A program made the position numbers and the translations under genes. A stretch of DNA of 64,000 nt from Cyclobacteriaceae bacterium (GTDB lineage Bacteria > Bacteroidota > Bacteroidia > Cytophagales > Cyclobacteriaceae). Where the stretch lies: the NCBI GenBank assembly GCA_024644875.1, contig JAHEGY010000003.1, positions 35,496 to 99,495 of the forward strand, written 5' to 3'. The notes under the pieces were generated by a model that was not told the DNA's origin, searched no databases, and saw only the letters and a list, made by a program, of their open reading frames with translations. Of this stretch, positions 55,743 to 64,000 are shown piece by piece; position 1 is the stretch's first letter; every line of letters begins with the position of its first letter.

Positions 55743-57495
55743 ACAATTGCCGGTCGGCTATTTTCTTATCTAAAAGATCGGTTGTATCATTAAGCTTTTT
55801 TGCTTTCTCCCACTGTTGCACAGCCTCATTCACATCTCCAAGTTTAAATAATATATCCCCATAATGTTCAACGAGTGTGCCACTTCCCGTTTCATCAAAA
55901 TTGATAGCCTTTTCAATGTACTTTTTAGCATCATCATATTTGCCGAGATTATAAAGAACCCAAGCATACGTATCAAGATAGGTAGGGTCTTCAGGATTTC
56001 TTTCGACTAATTTTTCTGACATTCTTTCAGCCAGTTCCAGTTTCTCTTTTCTTAAAGAAAGGAAATAGCTATAATTATTTAGCACATGATCATTTTCCGG
56101 ATCATAATCAAGCGCGGCTTCATAAGCTTTGTCAGATTGTTCGTAATCTTCCAGGCCATTATATGCATCACCCAATTGACCATTAAATAACGCAAGCAAT
56201 TGAAGATTTGATGAGGAAATTTTTTTCCCTTGTTCAAGCATTTGAACCGATTTTTTATGTTCATTCTTACTCAAGTATCCTGTTCCCCCGTAAAAATACA
56301 ATAATGCTTGATTGGGAAAATATGTAATGGCTTTTTCCGAATGTACGATAACACTGTCATATTCACCATTTCTCAATTCATAGTCCAGAACATTTTGCCA
56401 GGCATTTAAATTGGATGGATTTAATTCCAGAGATTTTAAATACATTGCGCTAGCCTCCTCAGGATAATTCAAACCCTGATATAAGTCCCCAAATATAGCA
56501 TAAGCCTCTGGTTCCTCAGGATGGTAATAGATTATTTTCTTACCTAATTCAATAGCATATTCCTTTTCATCATCAGAAAGTTCTTTGCCGAAATATGCTG
56601 CAAGAAATTGCATTTTGCCTTGCAGTTTATAGTCGGGATCTTCAAAAATCACCTTTACTATGGCCTTAGATTCTTCAACCCGTCCTGTTTTTCTGTATAC
56701 TTCAGCCAACTGGCTTAAAAGCATCGGATTATCCGGAAAATCTTGCATACTATTTTCAAGTAATTCGATAGCTTCATCGTACAGGTCGTTTGCGATATAT
56801 TTATTGGCCAGGTTAGCGATATATTCAGGACGATCAGGAAAAGCTTCAATGAGTTTCTTGCTTTCCAAGATTACTTCATCCAGTTTATTCTGTTTTAAAA
56901 GGATATTTTGTATTTGAATTGAAACTTGTTCATTTATTCCAAATGTTTCTTCTACCCTGCGATAACAGCGTAAGGCGTCATCAATTCTATTCAAATAAAT
57001 ATACAATGATGCTGTTTCTATAAGATACTCTTCAGATCCCGGAATATTTTCCACTAGTTGTTCATATACTTCTGCAGCCTTAGCGTAATTCGATTGTTTT
57101 TTATAAATTTCCGCCAACAGCAGGTAATAATATTTATTGCTGCCTTGAATCCGGATAGCCTCAAGCGCATGGATCAGGGCGTTATCAAGATCATTATTTA
57201 TGTTAAAGATCTCGGCAATCTTAAAATTAATAGCCGCATTTCCCGGTGACAATTCAAGTGATTTCTGAAAGAAGACCAACGCTTTGGTATAATCTTCCAG
57301 AATAAAATACTTTTCGCCTTCTGTAAAGAATTGTTCTGCAAGTTTGAGGTTGTTATTACTGCTATCAACCTGCTCCTCCTGTTTCTTCTTTTTCTTCCTT
57401 TTTGATCTTTGTCCATACCCTTCTGTACAATCCAGGAATACAAGAGATATTCCCAGTAAAAGAATAGGCAATATTTTTCGAATTAAATTATACAT
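55735..57495 (-). CDS. Exported tetratricopeptide repeat protein
   Basis: A 586-residue TPR protein with an N-terminal signal peptide (about 1-28), a Lys/Arg-rich stretch (RSKRKKKKK, about 30-38) and about fifteen TPRs to the end (e.g. AINFKIAEIFNINNDLDNA). Likely a periplasmic scaffold. Its stop overlaps the DUF4292 start by 8 bp, suggesting a joint role in envelope assembly; partner unknown. A -7 element lies upstream at 57554-57561. Confidence 0.85.
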   Translation of the reverse strand: MYNLIRKILPILLLGISLVFLDCTEGYGQRSKRKKKKKQEEQVDSSNNNLKLAEQFFTEGEKYFILEDYTKALVFFQKSLELSPGNAAINFKIAEIFNINNDLDNALIHALEAIRIQGSNKYYYLLLAEIYKKQSNYAKAAEVYEQLVENIPGSEEYLIETASLYIYLNRIDDALRCYRRVEETFGINEQVSIQIQNILLKQNKLDEVILESKKLIEAFPDRPEYIANLANKYIANDLYDEAIELLENSMQDFPDNPMLLSQLAEVYRKTGRVEESKAIVKVIFEDPDYKLQGKMQFLAAYFGKELSDDEKEYAIELGKKIIYYHPEEPEAYAIFGDLYQGLNYPEEASAMYLKSLELNPSNLNAWQNVLDYELRNGEYDSVIVHSEKAITYFPNQALLYFYGGTGYLSKNEHKKSVQMLEQGKKISSSNLQLLALFNGQLGDAYNGLEDYEQSDKAYEAALDYDPENDHVLNNYSYFLSLRKEKLELAERMSEKLVERNPEDPTYLDTYAWVLYNLGKYDDAKKYIEKAINFDETGSGTLVEHYGDILFKLGDVNEAVQQWEKAKKLNDTTDLLDKKIADRQLYE

Positions 57496-57553
57496 AAAGG
57501 TATTTTCGTAAGAGGATTATGTTATTTATACGAATTAGTTTTATTTGAACACA

Positions 57554-57561
57554 CAAAATTA
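57554..57561 (-). promoter_or_regulatory. -7 element upstream of the TPR gene
   Basis: Minus-strand TAATTTTG, exact TANNTTTG, 59 bp before the TPR start, in the 128-bp gap after dut. No clear -33 match. It suggests the TPR-DUF4292-EnvC set can be transcribed apart from dut. Confidence 0.35.
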
Positions 57562-57623
57562 ACCTATAGTGAGTAGAAAATTAAATTAATATGAATTTAT
57601 CAGTTTGGATAAACAGTTAGAAA

Positions 57624-58061
57624 TCAGGTCCCAGTGCTTCCAAATCCACCTGCTTCCCTTTCGGATTTCTTGAGTTCACCCACTTCTTCCCATTCTACTT
57701 TTTCAAATTTATTTACGATTACCTGTCCTATCCGGTCACCATTTCTTATAATAAACTCCTCCTCTGAAAGATTGATGAGGATGACTTTAATTTCACCCCG
57801 GTAATCCGAATCAACCGTACCCGGTGTATTTAGTAAAGTAATACCGTGTTTTACGGCTAAACCACTTCTGGGTCTTATCTGAGCTTCATACCCGGGAGGC
57901 AATTCAATGTAAATACCCGTTGGGATCAACATCCTGTGCATAGGTTTTAAACAAATATCCTTTTCAACAAAGGCATGAATGTCCATTCCAGCTGAAAAGT
58001 CTGTCTGATATTCTGGAGTTGGATTATTTGATTTATTAACGATTTTAACTTTCATTCCCAT
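57624..58061 (-). CDS. dut: dUTP diphosphatase
   Basis: Hydrolyses dUTP to dUMP and pyrophosphate, keeping uracil out of DNA. The 145-residue product has all five trimeric dUTPase motifs: SAGMDIHAF, PRSGLAVKHG, LNTPGTVDSDYRGE, NGDRIGQVIV and the C-terminal REAGGFGSTGT. Overlaps the flippase stop by 17 bp; an ATG two codons later is equally likely. Confidence 0.96.
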   Translation of the reverse strand: MGMKVKIVNKSNNPTPEYQTDFSAGMDIHAFVEKDICLKPMHRMLIPTGIYIELPPGYEAQIRPRSGLAVKHGITLLNTPGTVDSDYRGEIKVILINLSEEEFIIRNGDRIGQVIVNKFEKVEWEEVGELKKSEREAGGFGSTGT

Positions 58062-59568
58062 TCCTTTTGAATAAAGGTCTTAATTGTTTCCATTCCATTA
58101 TTGCGAGTATGGCAATAAACAACAGTATTAATGTAAACTGAAATAGTTTAAACTTTATTGTATAATTTTCGGGCATATTAAATCCTACATATGAAAATAG
58201 CACAGCCAATATTATATAGAACAAATATCTCCCGGTTTTGTATGGTACAGGATAATATTTTTTCCCCAGGAAGTAAGAAAATATAACCATAGAAAAATAG
58301 CATACAAGGGTCGCTATTGAACTACCCACATAGCCCCATACGGGAATCAAAACATAATTCAAAATAATAGTTAAACCGGCTCCGCTCACAGAGATCAGGG
58401 TGCCATAGTAGGTTTTATCCGTTAATTTGAACCAGATTGAAAGATTGTAATAGATGCCGAGGAATAGATTTGCTGTCAGCAAAATTGGGACCACTATCAG
58501 TCCGTCCCAATAGGCTTCATTCCTTAGAAACAGAAAACCAATTATATCGAGATTGAGAACTATAACTACTAAAATAATAGATCCGAATACGACAAACCAG
58601 AACATAACCGAACTGAAGAGTTCCTTGGAATCTTTGTCTTTAGCTCTTGAAAAGAAAAAAGGCTCTGCTGCGTACCGAAAGGCCTGTATAGATAGTGTCA
58701 TAAAAACAGAAAGCTTATAAGCCGCACCAAAGATCCCTAAAGCAGCCTGGTTTGAATACCCTGGATAAAATCCCTCCGGCAGCCATTTCTTCAGGACTGC
58801 CCTTGAAAGCATTTCATTTGTAACTCCGGCTAGACTCATTATCATTATAGGGAAAGCGTATTTGTACATTTCCTTCAATAAATCCCAGTTCAATCTAATG
58901 CGGATTTTAATAATGTCTTTTAAAAAGATGATGAACATAGCGCCACTGGCGATAAGGTTAGAGATAAAAATGTAGTCGACGAGCTCTTTTTGGTTAAAGA
59001 ATCGAGCAATAATATTCTTCAGTGATGATTCCCCGGTTTGCGTAACGATATAAGTGCATAAAACAATAAAAAAAAGGTTAAATCCTATATTCAGGAAAAT
59101 GTTGACCAGTTTGATCCAGGCAAATCTTTTAGCTTTCTGCCTTAATCTCAAATTAGCGAAAGGAATTGCCACTATGGCATCAATAGCAAGTATCACACTG
59201 AACCAGATGATGTATTTTTCCTTTCCGGGATATTCAAGATAGTTAGTAATAGGTGTTGCAAATAAAATAAGCATAGTAGATAGCAGAACACTGGAAACAA
59301 GAATTGAGGCCTGGGATTGATTCAGGATAAAATCTTGATTATTCTCGTTTTTATTGGTAAACCTGAAGAATGCGGTCTCCATCCCATAAGTATAAATAAT
59401 CAGGAGAAAGGCCGCATACGCATAAAGTTCAGTCACGATGCCATATTCATCGGGAAGCAGATACTGTGTATAAAGTGGGACAAGAAGCCAGTTCAACATT
59501 CTGCCGAGGATGCTGGATACGCCGTAAATAGCTGTTTCTTTAACCAGGGATGATAATCTGCCCATCAA
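58045..59568 (-). CDS. Polysaccharide flippase (Wzx/MATE-like)
   Basis: A 507-residue inner-membrane protein with about 14 helices of the polysaccharide biosynthesis/MOP superfamily, starting LVKETAIYGVSSILGRMLNWLLVPLYT, the typical Bacteroidota form. It should flip a lipid-linked oligosaccharide to the periplasm. It lies far from the GT4-Wza-Wzc block but could serve it, or O-antigen or peptidoglycan precursors. Coupled to dut by overlap; 9 bp after echA. Confidence 0.88.
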   Translation of the reverse strand: MMGRLSSLVKETAIYGVSSILGRMLNWLLVPLYTQYLLPDEYGIVTELYAYAAFLLIIYTYGMETAFFRFTNKNENNQDFILNQSQASILVSSVLLSTMLILFATPITNYLEYPGKEKYIIWFSVILAIDAIVAIPFANLRLRQKAKRFAWIKLVNIFLNIGFNLFFIVLCTYIVTQTGESSLKNIIARFFNQKELVDYIFISNLIASGAMFIIFLKDIIKIRIRLNWDLLKEMYKYAFPIMIMSLAGVTNEMLSRAVLKKWLPEGFYPGYSNQAALGIFGAAYKLSVFMTLSIQAFRYAAEPFFFSRAKDKDSKELFSSVMFWFVVFGSIILVVIVLNLDIIGFLFLRNEAYWDGLIVVPILLTANLFLGIYYNLSIWFKLTDKTYYGTLISVSGAGLTIILNYVLIPVWGYVGSSIATLVCYFSMVIFSYFLGKKYYPVPYKTGRYLFYIILAVLFSYVGFNMPENYTIKFKLFQFTLILLFIAILAIMEWKQLRPLFKRNGNES

Positions 59569-59577
59569 TAAAAAGCT

Positions 59578-60357
59578 TTATGATCCAATAAACTTTGGCG
59601 TTCTCTTTTCGATAAAAGCTTTTGTTCCTTCTGTGAAATCGTCAGTTTTAATTAGGTCAGCAAAGCAATCTGTTTCTGCCAGGTAACCCTCTTTAGAATA
59701 TGCCGCGTTTGTGGCAGTTATTATCTTTCCGGCGGAGAGCGGGGCATTTCTTAAAATTTTGTCAAGGATTTTTTTACAGGAAGGCATAAGATCGGATGGT
59801 TTTTCTACTATGTGATTGACCAGGCCTATTTCTAATGCTCTTTCTGCGGATATCATATCGCCAGTAAGCATAATTTCAAGTGCTCTTCCTTTACCGATCA
59901 ATCGAGTTAAACGTTGCGTTCCGCCAAAAGCCGGCAGTATTCCCAATGATGCTTCCGGCAATCCGAATTTAGCATTATACGAGGCCAATCGAAGATGACA
60001 GGACAAAGCCAATTCACACCCACCACCCAAGGCATAACCATTGATTGCACCAATTACAGGTTTTTGGGAATTCTCTATTAATCTGAATATTTCCTGCCCA
60101 TTCTCGGAAAAAGACCTTGCATTAGATTCATCCAGCGTGGCAATCTCATTTATATCAGCTCCGGCAATAAATGCTTTTTCTCCAGATCCAGTTATGATAA
60201 GGGCCTTAATATTTTTATTCATGCATACCTTCTGAAGGGCACATTTTAATTCCAGAAGGGTAAATTTATTTATTGCATTCAGTTTATCGGGTCTGTTTAT
60301 TGTAAGGGTGGCTATCTGATCTTCAGCCTTTAACAGAATGTTTTCAAAGGAACTCAT
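59578..60357 (-). CDS. Enoyl-CoA hydratase/isomerase family protein
   Basis: A 259-residue crotonase-fold enzyme. It has the oxyanion-hole motif AFIAGADINEI (about 66-76), GYALGGGCELALSC with catalytic Glu near residue 113, and GLPEASLGILPAFGGTQRL with the second Glu near 136, so both hydratase glutamates are kept. Substrate is uncertain; fatty acid or amino acid breakdown is the usual context, and no other beta-oxidation gene lies nearby. Confidence 0.9.
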   Translation of the reverse strand: MSSFENILLKAEDQIATLTINRPDKLNAINKFTLLELKCALQKVCMNKNIKALIITGSGEKAFIAGADINEIATLDESNARSFSENGQEIFRLIENSQKPVIGAINGYALGGGCELALSCHLRLASYNAKFGLPEASLGILPAFGGTQRLTRLIGKGRALEIMLTGDMISAERALEIGLVNHIVEKPSDLMPSCKKILDKILRNAPLSAGKIITATNAAYSKEGYLAETDCFADLIKTDDFTEGTKAFIEKRTPKFIGS

Positions 60358-60458
60358 GTTGGCTATAATTTTTAATTCTAAGAACGATTAAATTTTCTAA
60401 AAATAAAAACCTTATAATTTATTCTTTTACAACAGCATACATTTAATATGATTATTTA

Positions 60459-60466
60459 TATTTTTG
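60459..60466 (+). promoter_or_regulatory. -7 element of metK
   Basis: TATTTTTG, an exact TANNTTTG match, 22 bp before the metK ATG (60489). No clear -33 TTG is seen. No SAM riboswitch is apparent in the short leader. Confidence 0.45.
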
Positions 60467-60488
60467 CCAATCAAAAAATCTAAATATT

Positions 60489-61790
60489 ATGTCCTATTTA
60501 TTTACATCTGAATCAGTTTCTGAAGGCCATCCGGATAAAATTTCAGACCAGATCTCCGACGCCCTTGTCGATAATTTTTTAGCATTTGATCCTGGTTCAA
60601 AGGTTGCCTGCGAAACTCTTGTTACTACAGGACAGGTAGTATTGGCAGGAGAAGTGAAATCCAATACTTATCTGGATGTTCAACAGATTACCAGAAATGT
60701 TATCAATAAGATCGGCTATACGAATAGCGATTACATGTTTGAAGGAGATTCCTGTGGAATTCTTTCTGCAATACATGAACAATCCTCAGATATAAACCGG
60801 GGTGTTGAAAAAGGCAAAGACGAGGAACAGGGTGCAGGAGACCAGGGTATGATGTTTGGATTTGCTTCCAGAGAGACTAAAAATTATATGCCTTTACCCA
60901 TAGCGCTCGCACATGATCTGCTTATTGAGTTAGCTAAGATCCGAAGGGAAAATAATGAAATTAAGTATCTGAGGCCTGACGCCAAATCCCAGGTTACCAT
61001 AGAATATTCAGATGATCACAAACCTGTCAGAATTGATACAATTGTTGTATCTACCCAACATGATGAATTCATTAATCCAACGGATTCTACCAAGGCTGCT
61101 CAGATCAGGGCAGATGAGGAAATGTGCGATCAGATAAAGCATGATATCATCAATATCCTGATTCCAAGAGTAATGAAAAATTTGCCTTCGGGCATTAAAA
61201 AATTATTTAATGATGATATAAATTACTTTATTAATCCAACGGGAAAGTTTGTAATTGGAGGCCCTCATGGAGATACAGGTTTAACTGGAAGAAAGATCAT
61301 TGTTGACACATATGGCGGTAAAGGAGCACATGGAGGAGGGGCCTTCTCCGGCAAAGATCCAAGTAAGGTTGACAGGTCAGCTGCTTATGCCACAAGGCAT
61401 ATCGCAAAAAATCTTGTGGCAGCAGGTGTTGCAGATCAGATGCTTGTGCAGTTATCCTATGCTATAGGCGTTGCTAAACCCATGGGCGTATTTGTCGATA
61501 CCTATGGCACCAATCATGTTAAGGAAAATGATGGTAAGATCGCCGAAAAAATACAGGAGATCTTCGATCTACGGCCGGGTCTGATAGAGAAAAACCTGAA
61601 ATTGCGGCATCCGATCTATCAGGAAACAGCGGCATATGGCCACATGGGTCGTGATCCAATAACCATTAAAAAGAGTTTTGAAAGACCTAACAACGGTCTG
61701 ATTGAAAAGATAGAATTAGAGGTTGAATTGTTTACCTGGGAAAAACTGGATTATGTAGATAAGGTAAAAGCAGCTTTTGGTATAGAATAA
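60489..61790 (+). CDS. metK: S-adenosylmethionine synthase
   Basis: Makes S-adenosylmethionine from methionine and ATP. The 433-residue product has TSESVSEGHPDKI (about 4-16), DQGMMFGFA, GPHGDTGLTGRKIIVDTYGG and GGGAFSGKDPSKVDRSAAY, with the K/D metal and phosphate ligands. It is longer than the E. coli enzyme by about 50 residues, usual for Bacteroidota (insert about 155-200). Convergent with hpf. Confidence 0.97.
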   Translation: MSYLFTSESVSEGHPDKISDQISDALVDNFLAFDPGSKVACETLVTTGQVVLAGEVKSNTYLDVQQITRNVINKIGYTNSDYMFEGDSCGILSAIHEQSSDINRGVEKGKDEEQGAGDQGMMFGFASRETKNYMPLPIALAHDLLIELAKIRRENNEIKYLRPDAKSQVTIEYSDDHKPVRIDTIVVSTQHDEFINPTDSTKAAQIRADEEMCDQIKHDIINILIPRVMKNLPSGIKKLFNDDINYFINPTGKFVIGGPHGDTGLTGRKIIVDTYGGKGAHGGGAFSGKDPSKVDRSAAYATRHIAKNLVAAGVADQMLVQLSYAIGVAKPMGVFVDTYGTNHVKENDGKIAEKIQEIFDLRPGLIEKNLKLRHPIYQETAAYGHMGRDPITIKKSFERPNNGLIEKIELEVELFTWEKLDYVDKVKAAFGIE

Positions 61791-61837
61791 AGTAATCTGC
61801 CTGTCTGTTCACAATGGCAGACAGATCACCTGTTGGT

Positions 61838-62137
61838 TTATCTTCCGTATTTTTTATTCTTATACTTTTTTAACTGGCGTATAAGTGTATCAATTGCAAC
61901 ATCAGTAGCAGCTTCAAATGTTCTGGATTTTTCTTTAACAAAAAGCTGTTCACCGGGGATATTAATCTTAAATTCGATCGTTTTGTTCATGCTTTGGTCA
62001 TTCTTTTCTACACGCATGATAACTTCACCATCTGTAATTCTTTCATAGATTCGGTCGAGTTTATCTACTCTTTTCTGAATGTAATCAAGAAGTTTTTTGT
62101 CAGCGTTAAACCGGACAGATTGCATTTGTACCTTCAT
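61838..62137 (-). CDS. hpf: Ribosome hibernation-promoting factor (short form)
   Basis: A 99-residue HPF/RaiA protein that binds the 30S decoding site in resting cells. It has MKVQMQSVRFNADKKLLDYI, a beta-alpha-beta-beta-beta-alpha pattern and a basic C-terminus (LKKYKNKKYGR); no dimerisation extension, hence the short type. ATG 62137 is chosen over one two codons upstream. Downstream of xerC-like gene by 24 bp, an order typical of Bacteroidota. Confidence 0.92.
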   Translation of the reverse strand: MKVQMQSVRFNADKKLLDYIQKRVDKLDRIYERITDGEVIMRVEKNDQSMNKTIEFKINIPGEQLFVKEKSRTFEAATDVAIDTLIRQLKKYKNKKYGR

Positions 62138-62161
62138 AACCAATGAAATTTAATAATTAAA

Positions 62162-63043
62162 CTAAGCTTTTGGATGTGCTTGATCAAACACCTTTTTGAG
62201 TTTCTCAAGCGAATTATGTGTGTAAACCTGCGTAGCGGCCAGGCTGGTATGACCCAGTAAATCCTTAACCGCATTTAATTCAGCACCTTTATTCAACAAA
62301 TGGGTTGCAAATGTATGCCTAAGAATATGTGGACTTCTTTTATCTAGAGTTGTAAAAATATCGAGATACTTTTTTACCGTTCGATATACCATCATTGGAT
62401 AGCATTTGCCCCCTTTATTAGTAACGATAATATAATCAATTTCGTTTGTGTTGAAATTCTTTCTTTTTTCAATACCATATTTTTTTAATAGGATTATCAG
62501 TTCCCTTGACAAGGGAATGACTCTTTCTTTATTGCGCTTGCCCAGCACCTTCACGGATTCATCATAATAATTTATGTCGCTTTCCTTCATATTTATTAGT
62601 TCAGACATCCTAATGCCTGTCCCATACAGCAACTCCAATAACAATTTATCTCTTATGCCTTCGAAGCCTTCTTCATACTCGTGTTCATCAAGAATACGAA
62701 TGATATCAACCTCATTAATGAACTGTGGAATATTTTTTGGGGATTTTAGAACCCTGATCTTGAGGCTGGGGTCCCTGTCAATCAATTCCTGTTTAAGAAG
62801 AAATTTATAATAGGATCTTAAAGAAGCAATCTTACGATTAATGGATCTCGGATTATTATTTTCTTCCATCAGGAAAACGAGCCATTCCCTGATTATTTTA
62901 TGATCAGCTTCTTCAATTTTTATGTTGGGATAACGAAAATTAATAAACTTTTCAAATTGGCCCAGATCAGTACTATACGAGGTAATTGTATGCTGGCTGT
63001 ATCTTTTTTCGTACTGGAGATATTTAAGAAATGATTTTACCAT
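62162..63043 (-). CDS. Tyrosine recombinase XerC/XerD-like
   Basis: Site-specific recombinase of the Xer type, probably for chromosome dimer resolution at dif. The 293-residue product has a SAM-like N-terminal domain (about 1-90) and a catalytic domain with Arg in GTGIRMSE (about 147), HxxR in HILRHTFATHLL (about 240), and LLGHTSLAATQVYTH with the catalytic Tyr near 273. ATG 63043 is chosen over one 18 nt upstream because the family begins KSFLKYLQYEKRYSQHT. Position between rpsU and hpf, not a mobile element, argues for a housekeeping role. Confidence 0.92.
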   Translation of the reverse strand: MVKSFLKYLQYEKRYSQHTITSYSTDLGQFEKFINFRYPNIKIEEADHKIIREWLVFLMEENNNPRSINRKIASLRSYYKFLLKQELIDRDPSLKIRVLKSPKNIPQFINEVDIIRILDEHEYEEGFEGIRDKLLLELLYGTGIRMSELINMKESDINYYDESVKVLGKRNKERVIPLSRELIILLKKYGIEKRKNFNTNEIDYIIVTNKGGKCYPMMVYRTVKKYLDIFTTLDKRSPHILRHTFATHLLNKGAELNAVKDLLGHTSLAATQVYTHNSLEKLKKVFDQAHPKA

Positions 63044-63106
63044 CAAGTATGTTCCCACCATTCAACGGAAAACTAACTTAATGATTTTTTTGTGAAAAGT
63101 AAAGGA

Positions 63107-63301
63107 TTATTGATTTTCTTGAGTTTGCATTTTTTGCCTGTAGGCAGCTTTTATTCGAACATTTCTTCTCTTGATGCTTGGCTTCTCATAAAAAGACCTT
63201 GCCCGCACTTCTTTAAGTACACCTGTTCTTTCAAATTTCTTTTTGAACCTTTTCAGCGCCTTGTCGATCGACTCGTTTTCTTTAACGTTAATTATAATCA
63301 T
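63107..63301 (-). CDS. rpsU: 30S ribosomal protein bS21
   Basis: Small basic ribosomal protein, 64 residues, starting [20 protein letters not shown] and containing [15 protein letters not shown] and [13 protein letters not shown]. In Bacteroidota bS21 helps bury the anti-Shine-Dalgarno of 16S rRNA, in keeping with the lack of Shine-Dalgarno sequences here. Followed by the xerC-like gene at 63 bp. Confidence 0.95.
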   Translation of the reverse strand: MIIINVKENESIDKALKRFKKKFERTGVLKEVRARSFYEKPSIKRRNVRIKAAYRQKMQTQENQ

Positions 63302-63329
63302 TCTTCTACTTTTATTCAGAAACGGACTG

Positions 63330-63357
63330 CAAAGATAATGAACTTATCTAAAATCAA
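63330..63357 (-). promoter_or_regulatory. Promoter of rpsU
   Basis: Minus-strand TTG (63357-63355), 17 bp, TATCTTTG (63337-63330), an exact -7 match, about 29 bp before the start codon. Confidence 0.5.
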
Positions 63358-63473
63358 AAATAAATACGGGAAAATTCCTCCTGGAGCGTTTTATGCCTTT
63401 TAACAATTAAAATAGTAAAAGGTATGACAATAATATTCAGAAGGGATAGTTTTACTTTTTAAATAACAAACTT

Positions 63474-64000
63474 ATGAAAATCTCTGTTGTAGGAACCGGA
63501 TATGTAGGCCTGGTTACGGGTACCTGTTTTGCTGAAACCGGGAATTACGTGACTTGCATAGACATAGATAAAGGAAAAGTAGATAGCCTCAGACAGGGAC
63601 AGGTCCCGATTTACGAACCTGGTCTTGATGTTCTCTTTGAAAGAAATCAACGTGAGGGCAGATTGATCTTCACTACTGATCTTAAAGAAGGTATAAAAGG
63701 TTCTTCAGTCATATTTTTAGCATTGCCCACACCGCCAAATGAAGATGGGTCTGCTGATTTGAATTATGTGATTGATGTGGCAGAGCAACTGGGTTCCTTA
63801 ATATCAGAATATACAATCATAGTCAATAAATCGACGGTACCCGTTGGAACCACAGAATTGGTCAGGAATGCTATATCCGAAAAAACGCACATTGAATTTG
63901 ATGTTGTTTCAAATCCCGAATTTTTGAGGGAGGGTGTTGCTGTTGATGATTTTATGAAACCAGATCGTGTGGTCATCGGGACATCCTCAGAAAAGGCAGC
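63474..64000 (+). CDS. UDP-glucose/GDP-mannose dehydrogenase, N-terminal part
   Basis: NAD-dependent oxidation of a nucleotide sugar to its uronic acid. The 175 visible codons start MKISVVGTGYVGLVTG (GxGxxG nucleotide loop), then DIDKGKV, LPTPPNEDGSAD and STVPVGTT and SNPEFLREG, all typical of Ugd. The ORF runs off the window; the catalytic Cys and C-terminal domains are outside. It would supply UDP-glucuronate or a relative to polysaccharide synthesis. Confidence 0.92.
   Translation, partial: MKISVVGTGYVGLVTGTCFAETGNYVTCIDIDKGKVDSLRQGQVPIYEPGLDVLFERNQREGRLIFTTDLKEGIKGSSVIFLALPTPPNEDGSADLNYVIDVAEQLGSLISEYTIIVNKSTVPVGTTELVRNAISEKTHIEFDVVSNPEFLREGVAVDDFMKPDRVVIGTSSEKA

Noticed and set aside
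61801..61824. CTGTCTG/CAGACAG hairpin after metK
   Set aside because: Seven-base stem with a 10-nt loop and no T run; too weak to call a terminator.
62162..63043. Possible phage or island integrase
   Set aside because: The tyrosine recombinase sits between rpsU and hpf and has Xer-type length and start; no att sites or cargo genes surround it.
1..64000. CRISPR arrays, rRNA operons, toxin-antitoxin pairs, insertion sequences
   Set aside because: Looked for on both strands; no spaced repeats, rRNA sequence, transposase ORF or paired small ORFs were found.

Overview
The window looks like core chromosome of a low-GC Bacteroidota. The evidence is gene content typical of that phylum (SprA next to ruvA and gcvH, an uppS-bamA-ompH-ompH run, DUF4837, DUF6089 and DUF4292 proteins, acidic-linker TonB proteins) and several promoters of the Bacteroidota form TTTG/TTG, about 17-22 bp, TANNTTTG. 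Shine-Dalgarno sequences are mostly absent and some starts are TTG. I cannot name the genus. One tRNA gene, tRNA-Arg(CCT), is present. I see no rRNA, CRISPR array, prophage or insertion sequence.

Layout. 1-8930 is the accessory part: a cut lipoprotein gene, a GH42-type glycosidase lipoprotein, and a divergent three-gene operon. The operon encodes a PSCyt1/DUF1549/DUF1553 haem protein, a Tat-exported DUF1501 protein and a membrane cytochrome with LRR, chitobiase-C-terminal and discoidin-like modules. This set is best known from Planctomycetes and related phyla; here it is the strongest candidate for an incompletely described system, perhaps an envelope redox system acting on a carbohydrate. 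8929-9238 holds an exact tandem duplication of a 125-bp unit ending inside the 3' end of the tRNA gene, with a hairpin whose stem changes in a compensatory way between copies. 9386-15613 has hflX and a small exopolysaccharide block (GT4, rfbC, wza-like, wzc-like). 15744-21692 is a same-strand run: TPR protein, phosphosulfolactate synthase, DUF368 carrier, aroE, uvrB. 21736-28306 has sodB-tadA-hypothetical, aspS, a DUF3108/TapB-like protein, chrA and an LD-carboxypeptidase gene.

28366-36222 is mainly envelope biogenesis: two OmpH/Skp chaperones, BamA, UppS, two DUF6089 barrels, then a CBS protein and a glutamine amidotransferase, followed by cvpA-yqeY and divergent pdxJ-yicC. 38876-49331 has two TonB paralogues, a VanZ-like protein, gcvH, the giant T9SS translocon gene sprA and ruvA. 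49518-60357 is an 11-kb minus-strand run covering a DUF4837 lipoprotein, a lytic transglycosylase, gatA, tatA, an EnvC-like protein, a DUF4292 lipoprotein, a TPR protein, dut, a polysaccharide flippase and an enoyl-CoA hydratase. The end has metK, hpf, xerC-like, rpsU and a truncated UDP-glucose/GDP-mannose dehydrogenase gene.

Much of the window serves the cell envelope: undecaprenyl-phosphate synthesis (UppS) and probable recycling (DUF368), polysaccharide export (Wza, Wzc, Wzx), outer-membrane protein insertion (BamA, OmpH), type IX secretion (SprA), TonB energy transfer, peptidoglycan turnover (lytic transglycosylase, EnvC-like, LdcA) and Tat export (TatA). All calls come from reading sequence and translations; no database search was run.
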